From Mesorhizobium australicum (GTDB taxonomy: Bacteria; Pseudomonadota; Alphaproteobacteria; Rhizobiales; Rhizobiaceae): DNA of 64,000 bases. The DNA is taken from the NCBI RefSeq assembly GCF_900177325.1, contig NZ_FXBL01000004.1, positions 3,968,001 to 4,032,000 on the forward strand, read 5' to 3'. The notes beneath the pieces were generated by a model, which did no database searches, was not told the origin of the DNA, and saw only the letters and a list, made by a program, of their open reading frames with translations. Positions 51,842-60,502 of the stretch are shown here, piece by piece. The stretch's first letter is position 1. The number at the start of each line of letters is the position of its first letter. The translations under genes were made by a program, and so were the position numbers.

Positions 51842-53046
51842 CGCTCCATCCCCTTCAACAGCTCGCCCGAGATGATCATCTTGCGCACCTCGGTGGTGCC
51901 GGCGCCGATTTCCATCAGCTTGGTCGAGCGGAACAGGCGGTTGATCTCCGATTCCCAGATATAGCCCGTGCCGCCATGCACCTGCACGGCGAGATCGAGA
52001 ACCTTGTGCGTCGCTTCGGCGGCATACATCACCGAGGCCGCGGTCAGCATGTGGATGTCGCCGCGCCCGCCCTCGCCGATCTCCAGCGGCGCGGCCGCCG
52101 CCAGCACGCGATAGGTGAAGGCGCGGATGGTCTCGACCTGGACATACATGTCGGCCAGCATCGACTGCACCATCTGGAACGAACCGATCGGCTTGCCGAA
52201 CTGCTTGCGGGTCTTCGCATAGTCGACGGAAAGCTCCAGCGCACGCTCGGCGATGCCGAGACAGAGCGGCGAGATCATCGCACGTTCGAGGTCGAGCCCG
52301 CTCATCACCACCGCGACGCCGCGATTCTCCCCGCCGACGAGGTTTTCCGCCGGCACGCGGCAGTCCTCGAACAGCAGCTCGCCGGTCTGGCTGCCGCGAT
52401 AGCCCATCTTCTTCAGCTTCTGCGCGACCTTGAAGCCCTTCATCTCCTTCTCGACGATGAAGGCGGAGATGCCGTGCGCGCCCTTGTCCCGGTCGGTCTT
52501 GGCGTAGACGAGCAGCACGTCGGCGACCGGGCCGTTGGTGATGTAGATCTTGGAGCCGTTGAGCACGTAGTGATCGCCGTCACGGCGCGCGGTGGTGCGC
52601 ATCGAGCCCAGCGCATCCGAGCCGGCGCCGGGCTCGGTCAGGCCGAGCGCGCCGATCTTGCGGCCGGAGCAGAGGTCGGGGAGGTACTTTTTGCGCTGCT
52701 CGTCATTGCCGTTGCGATAGATGTTGTTGGCGCAGAGATTGTCATGCGCGACCCAGGCGAGCGCCATGGCGTGATTCCAGCGCGCCATGCCCTGCAGGAC
52801 GAGACCGGCGGCGACGAGATCGAGCCCTGCCCCGCCATATTCCTCGGGAATCGTGATGCCGAACAGGCCGTTGTCGCCGATCTTCGGGAAGGCGTCCTCG
52901 GGCCACCATTCCTCATTGTCCATCCGTTCGGACAGCGCATAGAGCTCGTTGCGGGCGAAGCGGTCCGCATTGTCGAGGATCATCTGCTGGTCCGCGTCGA
53001 GGTCGAACAGGTTCGGTTTCTCATTGAGCCCGGTGAAGTCCTGCAT
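51838..53046 (-). CDS. Acyl-CoA dehydrogenase, isovaleryl-CoA dehydrogenase-like
   Basis: 402-aa FAD enzyme. GALGLTEPGAGSDALGSMRT, YRGSQTGELLFEDCRVP and QVHGGTGYIWESEINRL are typical. The catalytic Glu is in GLDLERAMISPLCLG, the position used by isovaleryl-CoA dehydrogenase. The usual alternative site reads EIGAGTTEVR without Glu, again as in IVD. Candidate for isovaleryl-CoA or citronellyl-CoA oxidation (AtuD-like). ATG 53046 has GAGGAAA in front; the longer frame would overlap operator D. Confidence 0.88.
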   Translation of the reverse strand: MQDFTGLNEKPNLFDLDADQQMILDNADRFARNELYALSERMDNEEWWPEDAFPKIGDNGLFGITIPEEYGGAGLDLVAAGLVLQGMARWNHAMALAWVAHDNLCANNIYRNGNDEQRKKYLPDLCSGRKIGALGLTEPGAGSDALGSMRTTARRDGDHYVLNGSKIYITNGPVADVLLVYAKTDRDKGAHGISAFIVEKEMKGFKVAQKLKKMGYRGSQTGELLFEDCRVPAENLVGGENRGVAVVMSGLDLERAMISPLCLGIAERALELSVDYAKTRKQFGKPIGSFQMVQSMLADMYVQVETIRAFTYRVLAAAAPLEIGEGGRGDIHMLTAASVMYAAEATHKVLDLAVQVHGGTGYIWESEINRLFRSTKLMEIGAGTTEVRKMIISGELLKGMER

Positions 53047-53097
53047 TTTCCTCAATCCTCCCGTTCCGGCCGCGCCCGGCAGCCCTTTCTTCATCGT

Positions 53098-53116
53098 TAA
53101 TGAGATCATTTCATCA
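53098..53116. promoter_or_regulatory. 7-5-7 palindromic operator, site D (isovaleryl-CoA dehydrogenase operon)
   Basis: TAATGAG (53098-53104), spacer ATCAT, TTCATCA (53110-53116). Against the reverse complement of site A, 19 of 23 positions agree. It is 52 nt before the dehydrogenase start. Confidence 0.55.
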
Positions 53117-53219
53117 TTTGCGCAAGAGGCCAATGCGCAGTTTTGACGCGGAAACGTATGGATTCCCAATCTGCAAATGACACGGTTGCGGAAAAGCGTC
53201 GCATTCCGGTTGACAACAC

Positions 53220-53238
53220 TGATGAACTGAAATCATTT
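53220..53238. promoter_or_regulatory. 7-5-7 palindromic operator, site E (hydratase-atuA operon)
   Basis: TGATGAA (53220-53226), spacer CTGAA, ATCATTT (53232-53238). The left arm equals that of site A; the right arm has two mismatches. It is 38 nt before the GTG of the hydratase gene. Confidence 0.45.
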
Positions 53239-53275
53239 AGACGGAGACAAGGCAAGAAAAGCAGCGGGGGAGACC

Positions 53276-54058
53276 GTGACAGAGCCAGTCCTGATCGAGC
53301 GCCGCGGCGCGGTTCAATGGATCACGATCAATCGCGAGGAGCGCCGCAACGCGCTCAATGAAAAGGTCGCGCTCGGCATCCAGGCGGGCCTCGACGCGGC
53401 CGAGGCGGACAAGAGCGTGCGCGCGGTCGTGCTCACCGGCGCCGGCGACAAGGCCTTCTGCGCCGGCGGCGACCTGCAGCTCCAGGCGGACGGAACGCCG
53501 TTCACCATCGATGCGGCCGACCCGCGCCACTACGTCGCCCGGCTCCTGCGGCGCATGGACGCCTGCCGGCTGCCGATCGTCGCCCGTGTCAACGGTCCCG
53601 CGCTTGCCGGCGGCTTCGGCATCCTGTGCGCCTGCGACCTCGCGGTGGCGCGCGAGGACGCCAAGCTCGGTGTGACCGAGGTGAAGGTCGGCATCTTCCC
53701 GATGATGATCCTGCCTTATCTGCTCAGGATCGTCTCCTACCGGCGGCTGATGGAACTCTGCATCACCGGAGAACTGATCACGGGCAGGGATGCGGTCGCC
53801 GAGAACATCGTCAACTACGCGGTTCCCTATGAGGAACTCGACCAGAAGCTCGACTGGCTGCTGGCGCGCGTCACCGACAAGTCGCCGACCGGCATCCGGC
53901 TCGGCAAGCAGGCGCTGGCCAAGATCCGGGAGATGTCGACGGACGCCGCACTCGAGTATGCGCAGTTCATGCTCGCCAACATGACCCGCACCAAGGACGC
54001 CCGCGAGGGCATGCTCGCCTTCAACGAGAAGCGCGCGCCCAACTGGACGGCGGAATGA
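53276..54058 (+). CDS. Enoyl-CoA hydratase family, methylglutaconyl-CoA-hydratase-like
   Basis: 260-aa crotonase. The first catalytic Glu of classical hydratases is Gly here (AGGFG) while the second is kept (GVTEVKVG), the arrangement I associate with LiuC/AtuE-type hydratases. GTG 53276 follows GGGGGAGACC. First gene of the five-gene atu-like operon; ATGA overlap to AtuA. Confidence 0.87.
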   Translation: MTEPVLIERRGAVQWITINREERRNALNEKVALGIQAGLDAAEADKSVRAVVLTGAGDKAFCAGGDLQLQADGTPFTIDAADPRHYVARLLRRMDACRLPIVARVNGPALAGGFGILCACDLAVAREDAKLGVTEVKVGIFPMMILPYLLRIVSYRRLMELCITGELITGRDAVAENIVNYAVPYEELDQKLDWLLARVTDKSPTGIRLGKQALAKIREMSTDAALEYAQFMLANMTRTKDAREGMLAFNEKRAPNWTAE

Positions 54059-55884
54059 GCGAGATGAGCAAGATCGTTCGCATCGGCTGCGGCGCGGGCT
54101 TCTGGGGCGACAGCCCGGAAGGTCCCGCCCAGCTCGTCCGCAAGGGCGATATCCACTATCTCGTGATGGACTACCTGGCCGAGATCACCATGTCGATCCT
54201 CGCCCGGATGAAGGCCAAGAAGCCGGAGCTCGGCTACGCCACCGACTTCGTGACGATGGCGATGAAGCCGCTGGCGAAGGAGATTGCAGCGAAGAAGATC
54301 CGCGTCGTCACCAATGCCGGCGGCGTCAATCCAGACGCCTGCCGCGACGCGCTGCTGGCGGCGTTCAAGGAAGCCGGCGTCGACCTGAAGGTCGCGGTGG
54401 TGCGCGGCGACGATCTGTCGGACTCGGCCGACACCTATCGCGCGGCGGGGACGACCGAAATGTTCTCAGGCGCGGCGATGCCGGAGAAACTGGCCAGCGT
54501 GAACGCCTATCTCGGCGCCTTCCCGATCGCGGCCGCACTCGATGACGGCGCGGACGTGGTCATCACCGGCCGCGTGGTGGATTCGGCCGTGGTGCTCGGA
54601 CCGTTGATCCACGAATTCGGCTGGAAGCCGGGCGACTACGACCTGCTTTCCGCCGGCAGCCTCGCCGGCCATGTCGTCGAATGCGGCACACAGGCCACCG
54701 GCGGCATCTTCACCGACTGGCGCAAGGTCGCGGACGACTGGGACGACATGGGCTTCCCGATCGCCGAATGCGCGGCCGACGGCTCGTTCGTGATCTCGAA
54801 GCCCGAGGGCACCGGCGGCCTCGTCTCTACCGCCACCATCGCCGAGCAGGTCGTCTACGAGGTCGGCGATCCCCGGCGCTACATCCTCCCCGACGTGACC
54901 GCCGACTGGAGCGCGGTCCGGCTCGAACAGGTCGGGCCGGACCGCGTGAAGGTCAGCGGCGCGAAGGGGGCGGCGCCCACCGACAGCTACAAGGTCAGCG
55001 CCACCTATGCCGACGGCTACCGCGCGCAGGTGACGATGATGATCGCCGGCCGCGAGGCCAAGGAACGCGCCGAGGCGACGGCGAAGGCGATCCTCGCCCG
55101 TTCCGAACGGCTGATGCGCGCCGCCGGCTTCGACGGCTTCGCCGACAGCTCGGTCGAAATCCTCGGCAGCGAAGCGAACTTCGGCGCGCAATCGCGGGCG
55201 GGAGCGACGCGCGAGGTCGTGCTCAAGATCGCCGTGCGCCACGCCAGCAAGGACGCCCTCGGCATCTTCGCCAAGGAGATCTTCCCGGCGGCGACGGCCA
55301 TGGCGCAGTCGATCACCGGCTTTGCCGGTGGACGGCCCGAGCCGCAGCCGATCGTGCGGCTGTTCTCCTTCCTGGCGCCCAAGGCCGACATTCGCGTCGC
55401 CTACGAGTTCGATGGAAAGACCCGCGAGATCGCGCCGCATCTGCCGAACGACGTGCAGGGCGATGTGCCCCCTGAAGCATCCGGCGAGATTCCCTCCGGT
55501 GGAGGCAAGCTGGCGACCGTGCCGCTGGTGGCGCTGGCGCACGGGCGCAGCGGCGACAAGGGCGACATCGGCAATATCGGCGTCTTGGCGCGCAAGGCTG
55601 AGTACCTGCCGTGGATACGCCGCAGCGCCACGCCCGAGGCGGTCGGCCGCTACTTCGCGCATTTCGTCAAGGACAAGGTCGAACGCTTCGAGTGGCCCGG
55701 GCTGAACGGGCTGAACTTCATGCTGCATGAGGGGCTGGCCGGCGGCGGCATCGCTTCGCTGCGCCACGACCCGCAAGGCAAGGCGCTGGCGCAGATCTTC
55801 ATGGACTTCCCGGTCGAGGTGCCGGCCGACTGGCTCGCCAAGGGCGGCGCGCTCGACGGATGGGACAAGGACGCCGCAGCATGA
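54055..55884 (+). CDS. AtuA family protein (acyclic terpene utilisation, DUF1446)
   Basis: 609-aa protein. N-terminal DUF1446 core with RIGCGAGFWGDSPEGPAQLV, VTNAGGVNPDACRDAL and DDGADVVITGRVVDSAVVLG. A separate C-terminal AtuA-like domain of about 100 aa begins near LATVPLVALAHGRSGDKGDI. AtuA is required for citronellol/geraniol use in Pseudomonas, but its biochemical role is unknown. Coupled by ATGA to the biotin carboxylase. Confidence 0.92.
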   Translation: MSEMSKIVRIGCGAGFWGDSPEGPAQLVRKGDIHYLVMDYLAEITMSILARMKAKKPELGYATDFVTMAMKPLAKEIAAKKIRVVTNAGGVNPDACRDALLAAFKEAGVDLKVAVVRGDDLSDSADTYRAAGTTEMFSGAAMPEKLASVNAYLGAFPIAAALDDGADVVITGRVVDSAVVLGPLIHEFGWKPGDYDLLSAGSLAGHVVECGTQATGGIFTDWRKVADDWDDMGFPIAECAADGSFVISKPEGTGGLVSTATIAEQVVYEVGDPRRYILPDVTADWSAVRLEQVGPDRVKVSGAKGAAPTDSYKVSATYADGYRAQVTMMIAGREAKERAEATAKAILARSERLMRAAGFDGFADSSVEILGSEANFGAQSRAGATREVVLKIAVRHASKDALGIFAKEIFPAATAMAQSITGFAGGRPEPQPIVRLFSFLAPKADIRVAYEFDGKTREIAPHLPNDVQGDVPPEASGEIPSGGGKLATVPLVALAHGRSGDKGDIGNIGVLARKAEYLPWIRRSATPEAVGRYFAHFVKDKVERFEWPGLNGLNFMLHEGLAGGGIASLRHDPQGKALAQIFMDFPVEVPADWLAKGGALDGWDKDAAA

Positions 55885-57365
55885 GCACGCCGCTGTTCAA
55901 CAAGGTTCTCGTCGCCAACCGCGGCGAGATCGCCTGCCGGGTGATGCGGACGCTGAGGGAGATGGGCATCGGCTCCGTCGCGATCCATCACCGCGTCGAG
56001 GCCCGCGCCAAGCATGTGCGCATGGCCGACGAGGCGGTGGAGATCACCGGCGACACGCCGGTCGCGGCCCATCTCGACATCGCCCAGATCATCGCGGCGG
56101 CGAAGAAGACCGGCGCGGATGCGATCCATCCGGGCTACGGCTTCCTGTCGGAGAACGCCCGCTTCGCAGCCGCCGTGGCCGAGGCCGGCATCACCTTCAT
56201 CGGGCCGGATGCCGAGACCATTTCGCTGATGGGCGACAAGATCTCGGCGCGCAACTTTGCCGAGGCGCATGGCGTGCCGGTGGCTCCGTCGGTGATGCCG
56301 ACGGGCGACCTGGACGCGTTCACGAAGCAGGCCGAGGCGATCGGCTTTCCGCTGCTGATCAAGGCGGCGGCAGGCGGCGGCGGCAAGGGCATGAACATCG
56401 TGCGCAATGCCGGTGACCTGCGCGAGGCGGCGCGTATCGCGTCGAGCGAGGCGCAGCGCTATTTCGGCGACGGCCGCGTCTATGCCGAGACCTATGTCGA
56501 GCGGCCGCGCCATATCGAAGTGCAGGTGCTGGGCGATGGCAAGGGCGGGGCAATCCACCTGTTCGAACGCGAGTGCTCCGTCCAGCGCCGCTTCCAGAAG
56601 ATCATCGAGGAGGCGCCGTCGGCGAACCTGCCGGCGAAGCTCGCGGCCGAGATCTGCGAGTCCGCGGTCAGGCTGGCGGCGGCGGCGAACTACAAGAATG
56701 CCGGCACGGTGGAATATATCCTCGGCGCCGACGGCCGCTTCTTCTTCCTTGAAATGAACACCCGCCTGCAGGTCGAACATCCGGTGACCGAGATGATCAC
56801 CGGACTGGACCTCGTGCGCTGCCAGATCGAGGTCGCGGCTGGCAAGGGGCTGCCCGGCAGGCAGGCCGACATCAAGGCCAACGGCCACGCCATCGAATGC
56901 CGCATCTGCGCGGAAAATCCCGAGCGCGACTTCATGCCGGAGACAGGCACGGTGCAGTATCTCGGCGTGCCGGAGGAGCCCTGGCTGCGCTTCGAGAACG
57001 CGCTGGACCAGGGCCAGAAGGTGACCGCGGACTTCGATCCGATGCTGGCGAAGCTGGTGATCCACGGCGCGGACCGCGACGAGGCCGTGAACCGCTCGAT
57101 CGCGGCGCTGGACGAGCTGGCGCTGCTCGGCGTCACCACCAACATCGACTATCTCGCCCGCGTGCTCGACCATGAGGCGTTCCGCGCCGGCGACATCCAC
57201 ACCGGCTTCGTCGCCCAGCACAAGGATGCCTTGGCAGCGCCCTCCGTGTCCGATGCAGCGCTTGTCCAGGCGCTCGCGGCGGCGGCGCTCGGCTTCCGCG
57301 ACTTCCGCGATCTGGCACTGGCGACGCCCGAGCCCTACGCGGCCATCGGCGGCTGGAGGAACTGA
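55881..57365 (+). CDS. Biotin carboxylase subunit of acyl-CoA carboxylase
   Basis: 494-aa ATP-grasp biotin carboxylase. KVLVANRGEIACRVMRTL, IHPGYGFLSENARFA, KAAAGGGGKGMNIV (ATP loop) and FLEMNTRLQVEHPVTEM are all intact. Unlike LiuD, AtuF or MccA alpha subunits (about 650 aa), it stops without a biotinyl domain; that domain is encoded by the next gene, 2 nt downstream. ATG 55881 overlaps the AtuA stop. Confidence 0.92.
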   Translation: MSTPLFNKVLVANRGEIACRVMRTLREMGIGSVAIHHRVEARAKHVRMADEAVEITGDTPVAAHLDIAQIIAAAKKTGADAIHPGYGFLSENARFAAAVAEAGITFIGPDAETISLMGDKISARNFAEAHGVPVAPSVMPTGDLDAFTKQAEAIGFPLLIKAAAGGGGKGMNIVRNAGDLREAARIASSEAQRYFGDGRVYAETYVERPRHIEVQVLGDGKGGAIHLFERECSVQRRFQKIIEEAPSANLPAKLAAEICESAVRLAAAANYKNAGTVEYILGADGRFFFLEMNTRLQVEHPVTEMITGLDLVRCQIEVAAGKGLPGRQADIKANGHAIECRICAENPERDFMPETGTVQYLGVPEEPWLRFENALDQGQKVTADFDPMLAKLVIHGADRDEAVNRSIAALDELALLGVTTNIDYLARVLDHEAFRAGDIHTGFVAQHKDALAAPSVSDAALVQALAAAALGFRDFRDLALATPEPYAAIGGWRN

Positions 57366-57367
57366 CC

Positions 57368-57871
57368 ATGTCGATCGAACTGACCATCGACGGGAAGGTC
57401 CACCACGTCACCATCGCGCGGCGGCGGCCGCATCTCGTCCTCGTCATCGACGGGCAGGAGCACGAAGTGTCGCGCACGCCCGCCATCGGCGACGGCCGCA
57501 ACCTGATGGCAGTGGGCGGCCACAGGCTCGAATTCGCGCGCGCCGAGTTGGGCGAGAAGCAGTTCGTCCGCTTCGGCGGCCGGACCTACGAGGTCGGCTT
57601 CGTCGACCCGTTCTCGGCGGCCGGAGGGGCCGGAGGAGGTGCCGATGCGCTGAAGGCGCCGATGCCCGGCGCGGTGGTGTCGGTGCAGAAGCAGGCCGGC
57701 GACAGGGTCGCGCGCGGCGAGGCCGTCGTCACCATCGAGAGCATGAAACTGCAGACCGCCCTGCCCGCCCCGCGCGACGGCGTGATCGCGAAGATCCTCA
57801 AGGGCGAAGGCGAGACGTTCGAGAAGGACGAGGTGATCGTCACGCTCGAGCCGGAAGGTGAGAAGGCCTGA
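57368..57871 (+). CDS. Biotin carboxyl carrier subunit
   Basis: 167-aa protein. An N-terminal beta-rich part (about 1-85) resembles the BT linker domain of MCC/PCC alpha subunits, then a Gly/Ala hinge, then a biotinyl domain with ESMKLQ (biotinyl Lys127). It corresponds to the C-terminal third of a normal alpha subunit, here a separate gene. Confidence 0.9.
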   Translation: MSIELTIDGKVHHVTIARRRPHLVLVIDGQEHEVSRTPAIGDGRNLMAVGGHRLEFARAELGEKQFVRFGGRTYEVGFVDPFSAAGGAGGGADALKAPMPGAVVSVQKQAGDRVARGEAVVTIESMKLQTALPAPRDGVIAKILKGEGETFEKDEVIVTLEPEGEKA

Positions 57872-57873
57872 CG

Positions 57874-59478
57874 ATGCGCAAGATCCAGTCCATGATCTCG
57901 ACGTCTTCGGCGGACTTCCGCCGCTATGACGCACACAACCGCAGGGTCGTCGCCGAATTCAGGGAGAAGCAGGAGGCGGCGCGCCATCAACGGCCGCAGC
58001 GCGACCTCGACCGGCTCGCCAAGCAGGGCAAGATGCGCCCGCGCGAGCGCATCGAGAAGCTGCTCGATCCCGGCACGCCGTTCCTCGAACTTTCTTCGCT
58101 CGCGGCCAACATGGCCTATGACGGCGACTCGCCCTCGGCGAGCTCGATCGTCGGCATCGGCATCGTGTCGGGCCGGGAGGTGGTGATCCGTGCCGACGAC
58201 CCGACGGTGAAGGGCGGCGCGTGGTATCCGCTGACGGCCAAGAAGATCGTCCGCGCGCTCGACATCGCGATGGAGAACCGCCTGCCGGTGATTCATCTGT
58301 GCGATTCCGCCGGCGGCTTCCTGCAGCTGCAGTCGGAAGTGTTTCCGGACAAATACATGGCCGGTCGCATCTTCCGGAACCAGTCGATCCTGTCGAAGAT
58401 GGGCGTCAAGCAGCTGTCGCTGGTGTTCGGCCACTGCACGGCCGGCGGCGCCTATATTCCCGGCCTGTCGGACTACTCGGTGATCGTGCGCGGCACGGGC
58501 GCGGTGTTTCTCGGCGGCCCGCCGCTGGTGAAGGCGGCGACCGGCGAGGAGGTGACGGTGGAGGAACTCGGCGGCGCCGACATGCACACCTCCGTCTCCG
58601 GCACCGCCGACTATCCGGCCGCGACAGAGGACGAGGCAATCCACATCGGCCGCGAGATCGTCGCGCAGTGGGACCGGCCGAAGAAGTGGGACTGCCAGCA
58701 GGAGACGCCGGAGGCGCCGGCCTACGACCCGCAGGAACTCTATGGGATCGTTCCCGACGACATCAAGAAGAGCTTCGACATGCGCGAGGTCATCGCCCGC
58801 ATGGTCGACGGCAGCCGCTTCCACGAATACCAGCCGAACTACGGCACGACGCTGATCTGCGGCTATGCCAACATCTGGGGCTACAAGGTCGGCATCCTCG
58901 CCAACAACGGGGTGCTGTTCAACGACAGTTCGCTCAAGGGCGGCCACTTCATCGAGCTGTGCAACCAGAACAACACGCCGCTGGTGTTCCTGCAGAACAT
59001 CACCGGCTACATGATCGGCCGCGAATACGAGCGGCGCGGCATCACCAAGGATGGCGCCAAGATGATCATGGCGCAGTCGTGCTCGGCGGTGCCGAAGTTC
59101 ACCGTGATGTGCAACGGCTCGTTCGGCGCCGGCAATTACGGCATGTGCGGCCGCGCCTTCGACGGCCGCTTCCTGTTCACCTGGCCGAACCACCAGATCG
59201 GCGTGATGGGCGGCGACCAGGCGGCGAACACCCTGGCCGAGGTGAAGCTCAACCAGATGAAGCGTGCCGGGCTCGTCGACCAGAGCGAGGTCGACCGGGT
59301 GTGGGAGGAGACGCGAAAAGCCTACCAGGAGCAGTTGTCGGCCTATTACTCGACCTCGCAGCTCTGGGACGACGGCATCATCGACCCGGTCGATACCCGC
59401 AACGCGCTGGGCATGGCGATCTCGGCCTCCCTCAATGCCCCGCTCGGCGACCTCGGCTACGGGGTGTTCAGGTTCTGA
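57874..59478 (+). CDS. Acyl-CoA carboxylase, carboxyltransferase (beta) subunit
   Basis: 534-aa carboxyltransferase of the MCC/GCC/PCC beta family. Typical stretches are FGHCTAGGAYIPGLSDYSVI, FLGGPPLVKAATGEEVT and NITGYMIGREYERRGITK. With the biotin carboxylase and carrier it would carboxylate 3-methylcrotonyl-CoA, geranyl-CoA or a related branched enoyl-CoA. The operon resembles liu/atu; which substrate cannot be read from sequence. Confidence 0.92.
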   Translation: MRKIQSMISTSSADFRRYDAHNRRVVAEFREKQEAARHQRPQRDLDRLAKQGKMRPRERIEKLLDPGTPFLELSSLAANMAYDGDSPSASSIVGIGIVSGREVVIRADDPTVKGGAWYPLTAKKIVRALDIAMENRLPVIHLCDSAGGFLQLQSEVFPDKYMAGRIFRNQSILSKMGVKQLSLVFGHCTAGGAYIPGLSDYSVIVRGTGAVFLGGPPLVKAATGEEVTVEELGGADMHTSVSGTADYPAATEDEAIHIGREIVAQWDRPKKWDCQQETPEAPAYDPQELYGIVPDDIKKSFDMREVIARMVDGSRFHEYQPNYGTTLICGYANIWGYKVGILANNGVLFNDSSLKGGHFIELCNQNNTPLVFLQNITGYMIGREYERRGITKDGAKMIMAQSCSAVPKFTVMCNGSFGAGNYGMCGRAFDGRFLFTWPNHQIGVMGGDQAANTLAEVKLNQMKRAGLVDQSEVDRVWEETRKAYQEQLSAYYSTSQLWDDGIIDPVDTRNALGMAISASLNAPLGDLGYGVFRF

Positions 59479-59548
59479 GGATGGGGAGTGTGAGCGGCGG
59501 CGGCGAAGGACGCGCATCTGTGGCGAGGTGCAGAATCATACCCTCGAC

Positions 59549-59658
59549 GCCGTCATCCTCGGGCTTGTCCCGAGGATCTATTGCCCTCGCAGCTCAGAAG
59601 CGGACGTGGCCAACCGCCAACGCCGGCAGATCCTCGGGACAAGCCCGAGGATGACGGC
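59549..59658. repeat. Palindromic intergenic element, copy 2 (GTCATCCTCGG family)
   Basis: Perfect 31-bp arms (59549-59579 and 59628-59658). First of two direct copies in the 421-nt gap behind the carboxyltransferase gene. Same family as the element at 27209. Confidence 0.87.
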
Positions 59659-59754
59659 GCCAATAGGGGTGACGCTGCAGATGAAGGTGACGGCACCGAT
59701 ATGAAGACGGAGCGATCAGATGCGGCGGAGTTGAGCCGCAGCATTCGTAGCGGC

Positions 59755-59858
59755 GTCATCCTCGGGCTTGTCCCGAGGATCTACAACCATCTCAGCTCAG
59801 AAGCGGATGTGGCCAACCGCCAATGCCGGCAGATCCTCGGGACAAGCCCGAGGATGAC
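59755..59858. repeat. Palindromic intergenic element, copy 3 (GTCATCCTCGG family)
   Basis: 28-bp arms (59755-59782 and 59831-59858). Same length and nearly the same centre as copy 2 (CAGCTCAGAAGCGGA shared), offset by 203 bp, so the two arose by local duplication or repeated insertion. Confidence 0.87.
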
Positions 59859-59899
59859 GACTTTGATATGAAACCACCAAGGCGAGACGCGCTTTAGCC

Positions 59900-60502
59900 A
59901 TGCCCGACCCGATCCGCTTCTACTTCGATTTCGCCTCGCCCTACGCCTACTTCGCGGCGCGGCAGGTCGACGAAATCGGGGCGGAGTTCGGGCGCGCGGT
60001 CGAGTGGCGGCCGATCCTGATGTGGGCGGTGCTGAAGGCGCACGGCATCGCAGCCCCGATGGATGTGCCGGTGAAGCGCGCCTACATGCTGAACGACATG
60101 GAGCGTTCGGCGGCGTTCTTCGGCATGCCCTATCGCAGGCCGGTGAAGCTGCCGCTTTCTTCGCACCTGGCCGGGCGGCTGTTTTACGCGGTGCGCGAGC
60201 AGGACCCGGACAAGGCATCGGCGCTTGCCCGCCGCCTGCTGCCGGCCTTCTTCGCCGAGCAGTGGGACATCTCGGACGCGGCGACCCTGACGGAGCTGGC
60301 GGCGGAGGTCGGGATCGCACCCGAAATGACGGCCGAAGCGTTGCAGGGGCCCGTCGGCCGCGCCGGCCTGGAAGCGGCGGTAGCGGACGCGGTCACAGCG
60401 GGTGTCGTCGGCTCGCCCTATTTCCTGGTCGACGGCGAAGGTCTTTTCGGTGCAGACAGGCTGCCGCAACTGCGCTGGTTCCTTGGAGGAGGGCGGACGT
60501 GA
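59900..60502 (+). CDS. 2-hydroxychromene-2-carboxylate isomerase-like (DsbA-fold, NahD family)
   Basis: 200-aa thioredoxin/DsbA-fold protein of the GST-kappa/HCCA isomerase type. FYFDFASPYAYFA at the N-terminus carries the Ser used to bind glutathione; GVVGSPYFLVDGEGLFGADRL is the typical C-terminal part. HCCA isomerases act in naphthalene-type catabolism; the true substrate here is unknown. The stop overlaps the next GTG (GTGA). Confidence 0.88.
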   Translation: MPDPIRFYFDFASPYAYFAARQVDEIGAEFGRAVEWRPILMWAVLKAHGIAAPMDVPVKRAYMLNDMERSAAFFGMPYRRPVKLPLSSHLAGRLFYAVREQDPDKASALARRLLPAFFAEQWDISDAATLTELAAEVGIAPEMTAEALQGPVGRAGLEAAVADAVTAGVVGSPYFLVDGEGLFGADRLPQLRWFLGGGRT

